DNA from: Paraburkholderia domus
Lineage (GTDB): Bacteria; Pseudomonadota; Gammaproteobacteria; Burkholderiales; Burkholderiaceae
DNA length: 59,716 bases
Direction of reading: 5' to 3'
Assembly: GCF_905220705.1 (NCBI RefSeq)
Contig: NZ_CAJNAT010000039.1
Location: 1-59,716 of the forward strand
The first letter of the stretch is position 1. The number at the start of each line of letters is the position of its first letter. Positions 8,138-16,600 of this stretch are shown piece by piece. The position numbers and the translations under genes were made by a program. The notes beneath the pieces were generated by a model. It was not told the DNA's origin, ran no database searches, and saw nothing but the letters and a program-made list of their open reading frames with translations.

Positions 8138-9205
8138 ATGTCACCTCCTCATCTGTCCGACCCGATCCCGCGCCCTGCGCCGTCAACCGATCTCTTCGAT
8201 CAGGAACGCGAAGACTGGCGCCGCGATCCACAAATCGCGTTCGACGCATGGCTTGCCAAGCAGCATTTCAGGCGCTCTTCTGCTGAAGTCTATCAAGCGC
8301 AGTGGGGACTTTTCCTCGACTGGCTTGCCGTTCGCCAAAAGAGCCTGGTCACGGTCGATACGCAAACCATCGCTGAATTCGTGGGCGGACTTGCGATCCG
8401 GAAACCGCAACGCGTCAGGTATTTACGGCTGATTGAACGGGTGCTGGACCATGTGCGCGAAATCGAAACCGCGTCGACCAATCCAGCCCGCTTCATTGCT
8501 CAGGATGGCGAAGCAGCATGGCGAAATGCACGCGACAACGAGCCGACCGGTTTTCTCAACCACGCCGAACGAGCCGCGCTCATTGCGCATCTGTTTTCGC
8601 CCTTGTCCGCCTTGTCCGCCGCGCAGCGGTGGAGAGAGCGGCGCGACCGTGCTTTGATTGCTGTGTTTCTCGGCGGTGGACTCAAGACGGGCGAAGCTGC
8701 GGCGCTTACAGTTAGTTGCGTGAATGCCGGCTCACCCTGGGTGGCGATCGAGTCTGCGAATCCGATGCTGACGCGGCGTACCCGGCTTGCGCCCTTCGCG
8801 GCGGCCATCCTCGACGCATGGCTTGCCGAACGGCGCCTTTCCGAACTGGCCGGCAATCTGGTCTTTCCCGCTTCGCCTTCAGGGCGCCCGATGCACAAGG
8901 CGACAATGCTGCGCGCAGTCGACGCGTTGATCGACGCGGCTGGAATTGCTGCGTCGCGAGTGTCGCGCGCCAGTCCGCAAACTTTGCGCAACACTTTCGC
9001 GGCAGACCTGTTCGAGAGTGGGGTTGAGGCAGAGCTGGTCGGGCAATGGCTGGGATTTGTACAGGCAGTGTCCGCCAACCGTTTGTATCGGGCGTGGCAA
9101 AAGTGGATGGACCAGCAGGATTCGCCGGTCGTTGATGAACCGGATCCATCCGCGTCGCCATTGCCCGCGCCCAGGCAGGACGGGCGTTTGACGAGGAAAG
9201 GGTGA
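8138..9205 (+). CDS. Tyrosine recombinase/integrase-like protein with altered catalytic residues
   Basis: 355 residues from MSPPHLSD, which has GGAAAG eight bases upstream; an ATG at 8093 is in frame but lacks a site. The N-terminal core-binding domain (AFDAWLAKQHFRRSSAEVYQ, FLDWLAVRQKSLVTVDTQTI) and a C-terminal catalytic-type domain are recognisable. The usual box I Arg (GLRxxE) is Lys here (GGLKTGEAAALTV), box II HTLRH is QTLRN, and LGH is LGF; a Tyr remains in NRLYRAW. Strand cleavage may therefore be lost or changed. It sits between the SOS gene and a pair of iterons near the chromosome 2 origin, suggesting a structural or DNA-binding role. Confidence 0.82.
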   Translation: MSPPHLSDPIPRPAPSTDLFDQEREDWRRDPQIAFDAWLAKQHFRRSSAEVYQAQWGLFLDWLAVRQKSLVTVDTQTIAEFVGGLAIRKPQRVRYLRLIERVLDHVREIETASTNPARFIAQDGEAAWRNARDNEPTGFLNHAERAALIAHLFSPLSALSAAQRWRERRDRALIAVFLGGGLKTGEAAALTVSCVNAGSPWVAIESANPMLTRRTRLAPFAAAILDAWLAERRLSELAGNLVFPASPSGRPMHKATMLRAVDALIDAAGIAASRVSRASPQTLRNTFAADLFESGVEAELVGQWLGFVQAVSANRLYRAWQKWMDQQDSPVVDEPDPSASPLPAPRQDGRLTRKG

Positions 9206-9214
9206 TCAGGCGAA

Positions 9215-9258
9215 CCCTGAAAATACTCACCCTTGGGGTCCCGAATTTCCTCACCTTT
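9215..9258 (-). repeat. Two reverse-oriented iterons outside the main array
   Basis: On the minus strand 9239-9258 reads AAAGGTGAGGAAATTCGGGA and 9215-9234 reads AAGGGTGAGTATTTTCAGGG, both matching the origin iteron. They fill the 88-bp gap between the recombinase-like stop and the KfrA-like stop, 1.6 kb from the main array. Confidence 0.8.
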
Positions 9259-9293
9259 GGTGATTTATCCGCTATTACGCCCGCGTCGAACGG

Positions 9294-10499
9294 TCATGCC
9301 GACGCCGCAATCGAACCGTTCGACAAAAACCGGCTAACCGCCTGCAGTCTTGACTCACCGAGGCCTGAAGAGTGATCGCATTCCGGACACTGCAGTTCGA
9401 AGTGGTGATCCACTTGCGATAGCTCAGGCTCACCTTCCTCACATTTTGGGCAGCGCAGCGGCAACATGACATGACCGTCCGCCGCGGTGCCGATCACCGT
9501 CAGCTCGTCGGTCGTGAGCCTGCCGGCTTCGACCAGCGAACACAGCAGACTCGCGATCGCGGGATCGATGCCTTGCTGGCTGCGCAGCGAGGCAACTTCT
9601 TTCGTCAAAACATCCACTTCGTTCGATTGCTCGCGTAATTGCGCGTCGAGCCGGTCGCCGCGCGCCTTGGCTGCGGCGATCTGCTGGATAAACTCGAATT
9701 CCTTGCGGCTTGCGTCCCGCACCCCCGACTGATAGGTGGCCGCCATGTTCCGTAGGGAGTCGAGTTCGACCAGCATCGGCTTCACGCGGCGCTCGGCTTC
9801 AGCGACGGCATCCTTGATCTGTTGCGCATAGTGTTCGGTGCTCTGCCGCAATTCGACATGCAGCGCGTCGATTCGGTCACGGAGTGCCGCGTTGGTCGCC
9901 TGTTCGGTATCGAGGCGTTGGCGCAGTGTTTCGTTTTCGCCATCGAGTCGGCGCACCGTTGCCTGCAAGCCTTCCTGATGTGCGGTTCCATGCGTTGTGG
10001 TGCTGGATAGCTCGGTCTCGAGTGCGCGAACGCGTTCCCACGCCGCTTCAGCTCTCAGTTCACTGCGCTTGATGGCCTCTTCCGAGACGTCGCGGCGAAT
10101 TTCCGCTTCTCGTGCGCGTTGGTCGGCGGCGGTGACTTGAGTCTGAATTTCCTCGCGTTCACTGTCGAGGGTTGAGCGGGCATGCACGACGGCTTCTTCA
10201 AAGAGTGCGCCCAGCAGTTCTCCGGCGCGATCTTCGAGTGCTTTAGGGATAGCGCCGGCACCGACTTTTACGCGTGACACAGATCTGATGCGTTCCCAGA
10301 AGTGGTCGATGTCCTTCGGGATGTCACTTGCGCTGCCTGTTTGGGTCAGGTCGCGAACGGCCGCCATGGACGGGCGAATTCCCAGATCGAAAAAAAGTCG
10401 CTTGCAAGCATGTAGTGACAGTTCCTGCCGCCTTGCCCCGCTAGTCCTCAACGATTCAAGCTCGTCACGGATGGCTTGTCGTTCCTGATCCAGATTCAT
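9294..10499 (-). CDS. KfrA-like DNA-binding coiled-coil protein with C-terminal zinc ribbon
   Basis: 401 residues. The N-terminal part (about 1-90; MAAVRDLTQTGSASDIPKDI, DHFWERI) matches the plasmid-type KfrA DNA-binding domain. About residues 90-310 form an Ala/Glu/Arg-rich coiled coil. The C-terminus has CPKC and CPEC 20 residues apart, a zinc ribbon not present in classical KfrA. KfrA proteins are autorepressors that assist plasmid segregation. Here it flanks the origin of a par-carrying chromosome, between two iteron groups. Repeated TACGTATT motifs upstream are likely operator sites. Confidence 0.85.
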   Translation of the reverse strand: MNLDQERQAIRDELESLRTSGARRQELSLHACKRLFFDLGIRPSMAAVRDLTQTGSASDIPKDIDHFWERIRSVSRVKVGAGAIPKALEDRAGELLGALFEEAVVHARSTLDSEREEIQTQVTAADQRAREAEIRRDVSEEAIKRSELRAEAAWERVRALETELSSTTTHGTAHQEGLQATVRRLDGENETLRQRLDTEQATNAALRDRIDALHVELRQSTEHYAQQIKDAVAEAERRVKPMLVELDSLRNMAATYQSGVRDASRKEFEFIQQIAAAKARGDRLDAQLREQSNEVDVLTKEVASLRSQQGIDPAIASLLCSLVEAGRLTTDELTVIGTAADGHVMLPLRCPKCEEGEPELSQVDHHFELQCPECDHSSGLGESRLQAVSRFLSNGSIAASA

Positions 10500-10541
10500 G
10501 TATACCTCGATGTCGCTCGAATTGGATGAATCATAACAATT

Positions 10542-10563
10542 TACGTATTGTTTGCTACGTATT
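10542..10563. promoter_or_regulatory. Candidate operator of the KfrA-like gene
   Basis: TACGTATT occurs at 10542-10549 and again at 10556-10563, each containing the palindrome TACGTA, 43-64 bp upstream of the start codon. A further CTACGTGG lies near 10588. Autorepression is typical for KfrA, so these are candidate sites. Confidence 0.4.
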
Positions 10564-10882
10564 TGTTGGGAGAGCGTGTTGTTTCGCTACGTGGCGTGTT
10601 TTAGGGCTGCTGGTAGGTCGCTAGATTGGTGCAAGCTAGTTTTTTCCGTGAAACAAAACGAAGACTAGCCAATAAGTCATTGTAACCAAAGAGATTTCAT
10701 CAGTTTCTTTCTGATCGCTCACTGTTTCACGAGCGCGTCATGTGAGCTGAGGTGGTGGAAAGGTCTTGTCCGAAGGACACGCGGGGAAATGCTAGAGAGT
10801 AATAAAAGTAAACACCTTTGAACCCATGTTAAAACCGTTAACGCCATGGCAAACCCATACCAGGCAGGGGTTTCAGCCCGGC

Positions 10883-12424
10883 AAGGTGAAGCTTTACGGG
10901 AGGGGTGGTGAGGTCTTGCGGGAGGGTTGAGTGATGAGGTTCGGGGGCCTCGGTGAGTGGGTCCGGGACGGAACGTGAGCGGGTTCAGGAGCCACCCTAA
11001 AAGTGCGGTTTGGCTAAAGGTGAGATTTTGCGGGACCTGAGCGTCCGGGATCGCCCGGCAGCGCTCAAAAGTTGGTTCTGAGTCTGACAGCCCTGAAGGT
11101 GAGGGCTTTCGGGACCTCCGTGAACCTCAATTTTTGACCTTATTTGGGCCTCGTAAACCCCTTTGGTGAGTCAAGACAGGAGAAAACGCGAACCGAAGGT
11201 GAGACTTTCCGGGGCCGAGGCGTCATTTTTGCCTCAATTTTGGGCAATCTGGCGCTTAAGGTGAGGGTTTGCGGGAGCTGAGTGGGATTTCGACCGAAAT
11301 TCTGTCTGCCGCATCGATGGAGCCGTTAGTCACCCTTGCGCAAAGGTGAGCGAATTCGGGAGGCGCGGTTCGAGGCGATCGCCAGCTCGTCAAATTACCT
11401 GTTTTGGGCCTGAGGTGAGGTTTTTCGGGAGCCTTTTTTGGGGCTCGTGATCGCTAAGGTGAGGAAATACAGGACCAAAACCGCCACGATGGGCCGGAAA
11501 AGCCCTACGGACGCTGTCAGAGCAGTTCCGATTTTGTGGCTGCTGAATTGTTAAGGTGAGGTTTTTCGGGGCCCCTCAGGTTGCGACTGGAAACGTCAGA
11601 TTTCCCCGAAATGCTGTTAAAGGTGAGGATATACGGGGGCGTGTGCCCATAGCTCGGCTTGCGGCGATTCCATAAGTCAATGAAATCATTGAATAATTTT
11701 TGTGCGGCGCGCAAGGGTGAGGTTTTTCGGGGGAGCTTTTCTATGACCTGCGCGAGCCTCCTCAATGCTCATCGGTGAGGCTTTTCGGGAGTATTTATCG
11801 GTGTTTTTTCAGCTCTCCAGGTCTGGAGGCCGCGTCGTTCCCAGCGCTCGGCAGACGTTAAGGTGAGCTTTTTCGGGGGGAGTTTGTTGGGAGTTGGACC
11901 TCACGTTCGCGGTGTGAGGTGTTTGTTTGTCAGGTTCGGCCGCTTTTGCTCAAATGGATATGCGGCGATTGCCGTGCGTATCGTCGCCGCGAAGGCCATG
12001 CGGTCGCAATCGACGGGTGTGCCCACCGGCGGGTTTCGTGGCGGCGCCGGGCGTGCAGGCCGTCTGGCGCGCGTTGGCGAGTACTTCTCGCGTCCAACCC
12101 TGGATCCAGAGGGGCTGCGCTGGGAATAGTCCCGCGCGCGAGACCGTCGGCTTGCTGCCACCCCAGGTTTTCCCCGCGCGTCTCCCCTCCCCTATCGGCT
12201 GAAAATGAGCCGACGCCTGTTCGCGTCATCGATGCGACTCGAATACGCTCGGCTCGCAACATGCGTACCACCAAAATTCACGAGAATTTTTTGAGGTGAG
12301 AAGATTCGGGATCGAATGGCTCCGGTTCGCGGGAGGTCAGAAATCAGTCAGCATTTCGGGAGGCCGCGACCTGTAAGGATGCCCTGAACCTGGCGTGAAA
12401 CGGGTGAGGTGAGGGTTTTCGGGA
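10883..12424 (+). repeat. Iteron array for the replication initiator
   Basis: At least 16 direct copies of a roughly 20-bp motif with consensus about AAGGTGAGGTTTTTCGGGA lie at 10883, 10906, 11016, 11095, 11195, 11257, 11342, 11411, 11455, 11552, 11619, 11713, 11771, 11859, 12292 and 12405, with weaker ones between. All point towards the initiator gene. GGTGAG and CGGG are nearly invariant while the middle varies. Spacing is irregular (23 to 110 bp, with a gap from 11879 to 12291). The last two lie within 250 bp of the initiator start and may also mediate autorepression. Confidence 0.92.
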
Positions 12425-12543
12425 GTTGCTCGAGGTGAGTTGCGCCTCGTAAACTCACTTCACCGGGAACGGTGAGACCCGTGCTATAGACGCGTATCAC
12501 CACAGCCGGTATGCTCTCGCCAAATCCCTCCTCGACCAGACGC

Positions 12544-13893
12544 ATGGCCACTAAGCGCGCGAAGAAGACAGACGTAGTCAGCCCGAGCTCGGCCGAATTG
12601 CGCAAGGCCGTCGAGGCGATTGCGATCCAGCCCAAGAGCGGCAAGATCACGCTCCTCACCCGCAAGCTGTTCAACGTTCTCCTTGCCGTCGCTCAGCAAG
12701 CTGACGAGTCGGGCGACACGTATCGGGCCTTGCTGTCCGACATCGTCGCCAATTCGGCATTCGATTCGAATGACACCGCGCTCGTCAAAGAGCACCTGCG
12801 GCGCATGGTGTCGGTGCAGGTCGAATGGAGTACCGGCACGTCCAGCCAGAAGCCCGGACGGAAATGGGGTATTTCCACACTGATTGCCGACGCGGAAATT
12901 CTCGAAGACCCCACCACCCGCCGCGTCTGGGTGGAGTTCTCGTTCGCACCGAAGATCAAGAAGAAGCTGCTCGACCCGGTTCAGTATGCGCGGCTAAGTC
13001 TGCAGTTCCAGAGCCAGTTGCGCAGTAGCGCGGGTCTCGCACTTTATGAGATTTGCGTTCGCTACTTGACCAATCCGAGCCATCTGACGATGCGCGAAAC
13101 GTGGGAATGGTGGCGCCCTATTCTCTCTGGTACACCGGACACCGAAGCGGGTGACGAGGCGAAGCGCGAGTACAAGTACTTCAAGCGCGATTACCTGCGC
13201 CCGGCCATTGCCGAAGTGAATGCGGTCACCAACATCTTTGTCGAATTGATCGAGCACCGGGAAGGGCGGCGTGTTGCCGAGATCCAGTTCCGCGTGACGG
13301 AGCGCAAGCAGCCCATGCTTGCACTCGACGAACACCCGAATGTGTTCGACAGTACGCTGGTCGACCGGATGGTGAAGATCGGCATTCCGCTGAAAGAAGC
13401 GCAAACACTGTACGCCGATAGCGAAGAAAATCGGATTCGCGCGGCTCTGCAGATGACCGAGCAACGCATGCGCAGCACGTCGTTGCCCGCTGTGCGCAGC
13501 GCACCGGCACTGTTCAAGGACGCGTTGAAGAAAGGCTATGCGCCGCCGGTCGAAGCGCTGCCGTCCGGTAGCGGTGGCAAGGCTGCGGTGGCCGCGCCGG
13601 CGGACGACCTGAAAGCGCGTCTGCTTGGCGAGTACTCGGCGGTTCGCCGCAAGGAAGCGCGCGAGCTTTACGACGAACAAGGTGAGTCCGAACGGGAGAT
13701 CGCGCGGAAATCGTTTGAGGAAGACGTGTTGCCGGATCTCGGCACACACATGCGTGACGACTGGCGTCGTCGTGGACTGGACTCGAAGATCGTCGAAACG
13801 GCATTCTTCGATTGGCTGGCTCGCAAAACCTGGGGCGAACCTACCGATGGCGACCTGCTCGCCTTCACGCTGAGCCAATCGCGCGCGGCGTAA
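12544..13893 (+). CDS. repA: Rep_3-family replication initiator of the secondary chromosome
   Basis: 449 residues from MATKRAKKTDVVSP; an ATG at 12511 in the same frame would add 11 residues, and neither has a strong ribosome site. The N-terminal half contains the paired winged-helix pattern of Rep_3 initiators (ITLLTRKLFNVLLAVAQQAD, LKARL... regions excluded): SAGLALYEICVRYLTNPSHL, TMRETWEWW, then KYFKRDYLRPAIAEVNAVT and FVELIEHREGRRVAEIQF, the classic second winged helix. It should bind the iterons upstream and open the origin. A linker and charged helical tail (about 330-449) follow. The gene converges on parB across a shared terminator. Confidence 0.92.
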   Translation: MATKRAKKTDVVSPSSAELRKAVEAIAIQPKSGKITLLTRKLFNVLLAVAQQADESGDTYRALLSDIVANSAFDSNDTALVKEHLRRMVSVQVEWSTGTSSQKPGRKWGISTLIADAEILEDPTTRRVWVEFSFAPKIKKKLLDPVQYARLSLQFQSQLRSSAGLALYEICVRYLTNPSHLTMRETWEWWRPILSGTPDTEAGDEAKREYKYFKRDYLRPAIAEVNAVTNIFVELIEHREGRRVAEIQFRVTERKQPMLALDEHPNVFDSTLVDRMVKIGIPLKEAQTLYADSEENRIRAALQMTEQRMRSTSLPAVRSAPALFKDALKKGYAPPVEALPSGSGGKAAVAAPADDLKARLLGEYSAVRRKEARELYDEQGESEREIARKSFEEDVLPDLGTHMRDDWRRRGLDSKIVETAFFDWLARKTWGEPTDGDLLAFTLSQSRAA

Positions 13894-13931
13894 TCGTCAA
13901 CAGCGCGTCAACCGCGCGTCGAGAGCGCATC

Positions 13932-13970
13932 AAAAAAACGGCGGCCACTTTCGTGCGCCGCCGTTTCTTT
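13932..13970. terminator. Bidirectional terminator between repA and parB
   Basis: AAACGGCGGC (13936-13945) pairs with GCCGCCGTTT (13957-13966). A-run on the left and CTTTTCC on the right serve both strands. Confidence 0.8.
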
Positions 13971-13992
13971 TCCTGCTGGTGCTTTTCCTTCG

Positions 13993-15048
13993 TTACTTCA
14001 GCATCTTTTCAATCTGACGAAGAATGTCGTCACGCTTTTCGCGTGTGAGACCCTTCAGGCGCAGTTCGATTCGATCGTCTCCATACGATTTCAGATCGCC
14101 GACTGCGACACCGCCGAGCTTGATTTCCAGACGCTGCGCATAGCGCTGCCGGCCCGCCGGCTTGGTGCTTTCCTGCGCGCTCGCCCTGCCCTTCACGATG
14201 TCCGCGACTTGCCGCGTGCTCAGGTCGTCCGAGAGGATTTTGTTGATCAGGCGCAGCGTAGCGTCGGCGCCGCGGGCCGTGTGATAGCGGCCCACCTGAT
14301 AGGCCATGTTCGAGCCGAAACGGTCCGGTCTTGCGACCATCTCATGCATCACCACCTCGGGCAGCTTCGCGATCGACAGGGCGACCGCGACGGTCGACTC
14401 GTCTAGTCCGAGATGTTCGGCGAGCTCCTTCTGGCTCTGGAAATGCCGGTCGTCCAGAAAGCGTTTCCAGACGACGGCGTTGTCGAACACGGTCTGCGAA
14501 TCGCGTTGGACGTTGAGGTCGTAGCCAAGCTTATAGCTTTGCATGCCAATCGGCAGATCGATCACGATCGCCTTCACCGATTCCTTGTTCGCTTCTTTAA
14601 GCGCTCGCACCCGCCGTCCGCCGTCGCTGACGAAGTAGGTGCCAGGATTATCGTAATCAGGAATGACGTGAATCGCCTGCTGCTGGCCCTGCTTCGCGAG
14701 ATTGACAGCAAGCTCGGCAATCGACGCCTTCAGATAGAAATGGCGCGGATTGAATGGGCTCGGCTTGATCGTTTTGAGCGCAAGTTCGATGACCTGGCCC
14801 GGCCTGTAAGCGTGCTCGATTCGCCACGTACGGTAGGCCATCGACTCATTGGTGATTTCGGCGGCATCGACTTCCGGGACGTCCTGGGACATGACCGGCT
14901 GGATGGTGCGGCTCGGTACATCGCCCGTCGTGGCGCCATTCTTGACCAAACCGTCGATCGCATTCAGGCGGTCGAGAGCGGTTCGCTTTTCGCTGCTGGT
15001 CGTATCAGGACGTGCTTGAAAGCCTTTGGCGAATTGGGAGGGTTTCAT
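13993..15048 (-). CDS. parB: ParB chromosome-partitioning protein
   Basis: 351 residues. The N-terminal ParB/Srx domain has IKPSPFNPRHFYLKASIAEL and the arginine-rich CTP-binding patch DGGRRVRALKEA. A helix-turn-helix follows (SQKELAEHLGLDESTVAVAL, then SIAKLPEVV), and a basic C-terminal part provides dimerisation. ParB loads at parS, here TTTATGCGCATAAA, and partners with ParA. It starts 29 bp after parA with AAAGGA upstream of the ATG, and one parS copy lies in that gap. Confidence 0.95.
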   Translation of the reverse strand: MKPSQFAKGFQARPDTTSSEKRTALDRLNAIDGLVKNGATTGDVPSRTIQPVMSQDVPEVDAAEITNESMAYRTWRIEHAYRPGQVIELALKTIKPSPFNPRHFYLKASIAELAVNLAKQGQQQAIHVIPDYDNPGTYFVSDGGRRVRALKEANKESVKAIVIDLPIGMQSYKLGYDLNVQRDSQTVFDNAVVWKRFLDDRHFQSQKELAEHLGLDESTVAVALSIAKLPEVVMHEMVARPDRFGSNMAYQVGRYHTARGADATLRLINKILSDDLSTRQVADIVKGRASAQESTKPAGRQRYAQRLEIKLGGVAVGDLKSYGDDRIELRLKGLTREKRDDILRQIEKMLK

Positions 15049-15060
15049 TCAGGGTCCTTT

Positions 15061-15076
15061 CTTTATGCGCATAAAC
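15061..15076. promoter_or_regulatory. parS site between parA and parB
   Basis: CTTTATGCGCATAAAC, a 14-bp perfect palindrome core, fits the chromosome 2 parS motif known from Burkholderia cenocepacia. It occupies the 28-bp parA-parB junction, so ParB binding could also affect parB expression. Confidence 0.9.
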
Positions 15077-15739
15077 TCAGGGGAGCAAGGCTGCGATCTC
15101 GTTGGCGCACGCCCTTACTTCGATGGCGGCGAGCTTGGCGCCGCGATCGTTCATCTGAAGCACGGTCTGCCCTAACGCCATTGCCTGCTTATAGGCTTCC
15201 CGCGTCGGGATCTGGGTCTTGAGCAGCGGGAAACCGAGCTCTTCCAACGCGCGCTTCAGTTCGCGCGTCAGCATCCGTTTCTCTTCGGTCTTATTCAGCA
15301 GAAAGACTGCGCGCAAGTCCTCGTTCATGACCTGGGCTTGTTGCACGAGCTTCACCAGTCCGACGCTCGACCAATAGTCTGCAGGTGACGACGACGTTGG
15401 CATGATCGCGACGCTCGCCGCGAGCAACACGACGCCAGACACTTTTTCTGTGATGGAGGGAGGACAGTCGACGACGATGATGTCGTAGTCCGCCACGAAC
15501 TTCTTGATCTCGCGGTGGATCTGGCTACCGGCTTCGGAGAGGTTGACCACCGGAAAGGGGATACCGGTGTCGCCATCTGATGACGCACTGGCCCAGTGAA
15601 TCAGTGTGTTTTGACCATCTGCGTCTACGACGAGGACGCGTTTGCCCTTCTCATGGAACGCAGCGCCGAGGTGCATCGCGATTGTGCTCTTCCCGACCCC
15701 GCCCTTCTGCTGAGTTACCGCGATGATTTCTGCTGCCAA
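15077..15739 (-). CDS. parA: ParA-family partition ATPase
   Basis: 220 residues, the short form lacking an N-terminal helix-turn-helix. The deviant Walker A QQKGGVGKSTIAMHLGAA is at residues 9-26, Walker A-prime is VLVVDADGQNTLIHWA, and Walker B is IIVVDCPPS. The start is TTG at 15737-15739, supported by GAGGAGG seven bases upstream; no in-frame ATG fits better. ParA forms a nucleoid-bound gradient that moves ParB-parS complexes. It heads the parA-parB operon. Confidence 0.95.
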   Translation of the reverse strand: MAAEIIAVTQQKGGVGKSTIAMHLGAAFHEKGKRVLVVDADGQNTLIHWASASSDGDTGIPFPVVNLSEAGSQIHREIKKFVADYDIIVVDCPPSITEKVSGVVLLAASVAIMPTSSSPADYWSSVGLVKLVQQAQVMNEDLRAVFLLNKTEEKRMLTRELKRALEELGFPLLKTQIPTREAYKQAMALGQTVLQMNDRGAKLAAIEVRACANEIAALLP

Positions 15740-15840
15740 TCTTCACCTCCTCTTTTTAGACGCAGATGGATTTTACCTGGATGAATTCGCATTTCAATCG
15801 TTTTTGTGTAAACGCGAGAAGAATTAGCCGTTTGGGATAG

Positions 15841-15856
15841 GTTTATGCGCATAAAG
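15841..15856. promoter_or_regulatory. parS site upstream of parA
   Basis: GTTTATGCGCATAAAG, same palindromic core as the site between parA and parB, 102 bp upstream of the parA start. Confidence 0.9.
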
Positions 15857-16143
15857 GAAGTGGCGTGGTTGAGCTAAGGGGAAAGGGCCGTGAAGTGCTG
15901 TCGGCAGCTACTGGTTTGCGGGAGTCTGGGGGATGCCGGACGCGGTGGGGTATCGCAGGGGAGAGGTTACGATACGGTCAAGTGCGATGTGGGGTGACGC
16001 CCCGGGGTATAGCTGGAGGTGTCTGTCATCTCGGATTCGACGCTACCCCACTTGGGTGCGTCGCTTTAGTAGGGCGCCGGCTGATGACGACAAGAAACAT
16101 ATGCCGCTCATGAGCGTGACCGCGAGCCATTTTGAGTCAGTGG

Positions 16144-16159
16144 CTTTATGCGCATAAAA
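16144..16159. promoter_or_regulatory. parS site
   Basis: CTTTATGCGCATAAAA, the third copy of the core palindrome, about 75 bp before the GGCAC tandem tract. Confidence 0.9.
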
Positions 16160-16235
16160 TCTTCGGGCGCTATCCATGGGTCGAGCCGTCGCTGGTGTTG
16201 AGGTAAGGCCGGACGAATGGAGACATGATTCTGTC

Positions 16236-16315
16236 GGCACGGCACGGCACGGCACGGCACGGCACGGCACGGCACGGCACGGCACGGCACGGCACGGCAC
16301 GGCACGGCACGGCAC
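16236..16315. repeat. (GGCAC)16 tandem repeat
   Basis: Sixteen perfect copies of GGCAC (80 bp) lie between the third and fourth parS sites. The perfect short unit suggests a copy-number-variable locus. Open frames across it encode only artefactual repeats in each frame. Confidence 0.95.
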
Positions 16316-16351
16316 GTGGGACTGCCTCCATACATACAGAGGCAGTCCCAC
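16316..16351. other. Perfect 13-bp hairpin next to the GGCAC tract
   Basis: GTGGGACTGCCTC (16316-16328) and GAGGCAGTCCCAC (16339-16351) flank a 10-base CATACATACA loop and begin directly where the GGCAC repeats end. There is no T-run, so it is not an obvious terminator. The rest of 15740-16600 holds no gene I can support. Confidence 0.75.
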
Positions 16352-16426
16352 ACAACAGAAGTCAAAGCGTACCGCAGCGCGGCGCGTGCCGCCCCAACGC
16401 ACATGACGACAACCTTCCTAGGCGCG

Positions 16427-16442
16427 CTTTATGCGCATAAAC
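16427..16442. promoter_or_regulatory. parS site upstream of arsC-like gene
   Basis: CTTTATGCGCATAAAC, the fourth copy of the core palindrome, 75 bp after the hairpin and 158 bp before the arsC-like start. Confidence 0.9.
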
Positions 16443-16600
16443 CGAACGCCACCATCACCGGCAGGCAATGCCCCCTCCCTTACCGCGCGAAATCCAATCG
16501 TCCCGCGCCGCCCCACGGCCCCACCCGATTCCCGGTACCCGCTAAAATCCCCCACAAAAACCACCCTCAACCCAATCCAAACCACCCTATCCGCACAACC

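Larger units (their letters stand above)
10530..12510. other. Replication origin region of the secondary chromosome
   Basis: About 2 kb without a credible gene separate the KfrA-like and initiator genes. The left part (about 10600-10860) is clearly poorer in G+C than the flanks and is the best candidate for an unwinding element. The right part carries the iteron array. I found no perfect DnaA box (TTATCCACA) in it. Origin identity is inferred from the iterons, the adjacent Rep_3 initiator, parAB and parS. Confidence 0.8.

Noticed and set aside
11517..12299. Short open frames in the iteron region
   Set aside because: They overlap the iterons in several phases, have no ribosome sites and read as artefacts of GC-rich DNA.
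16108..16440. Open frames in several phases across the GGCAC tract
   Set aside because: They consist of AVPCR- or HGTAR-type repeats forced by the 5-bp unit; they have no conserved domain and overlap parS sites.
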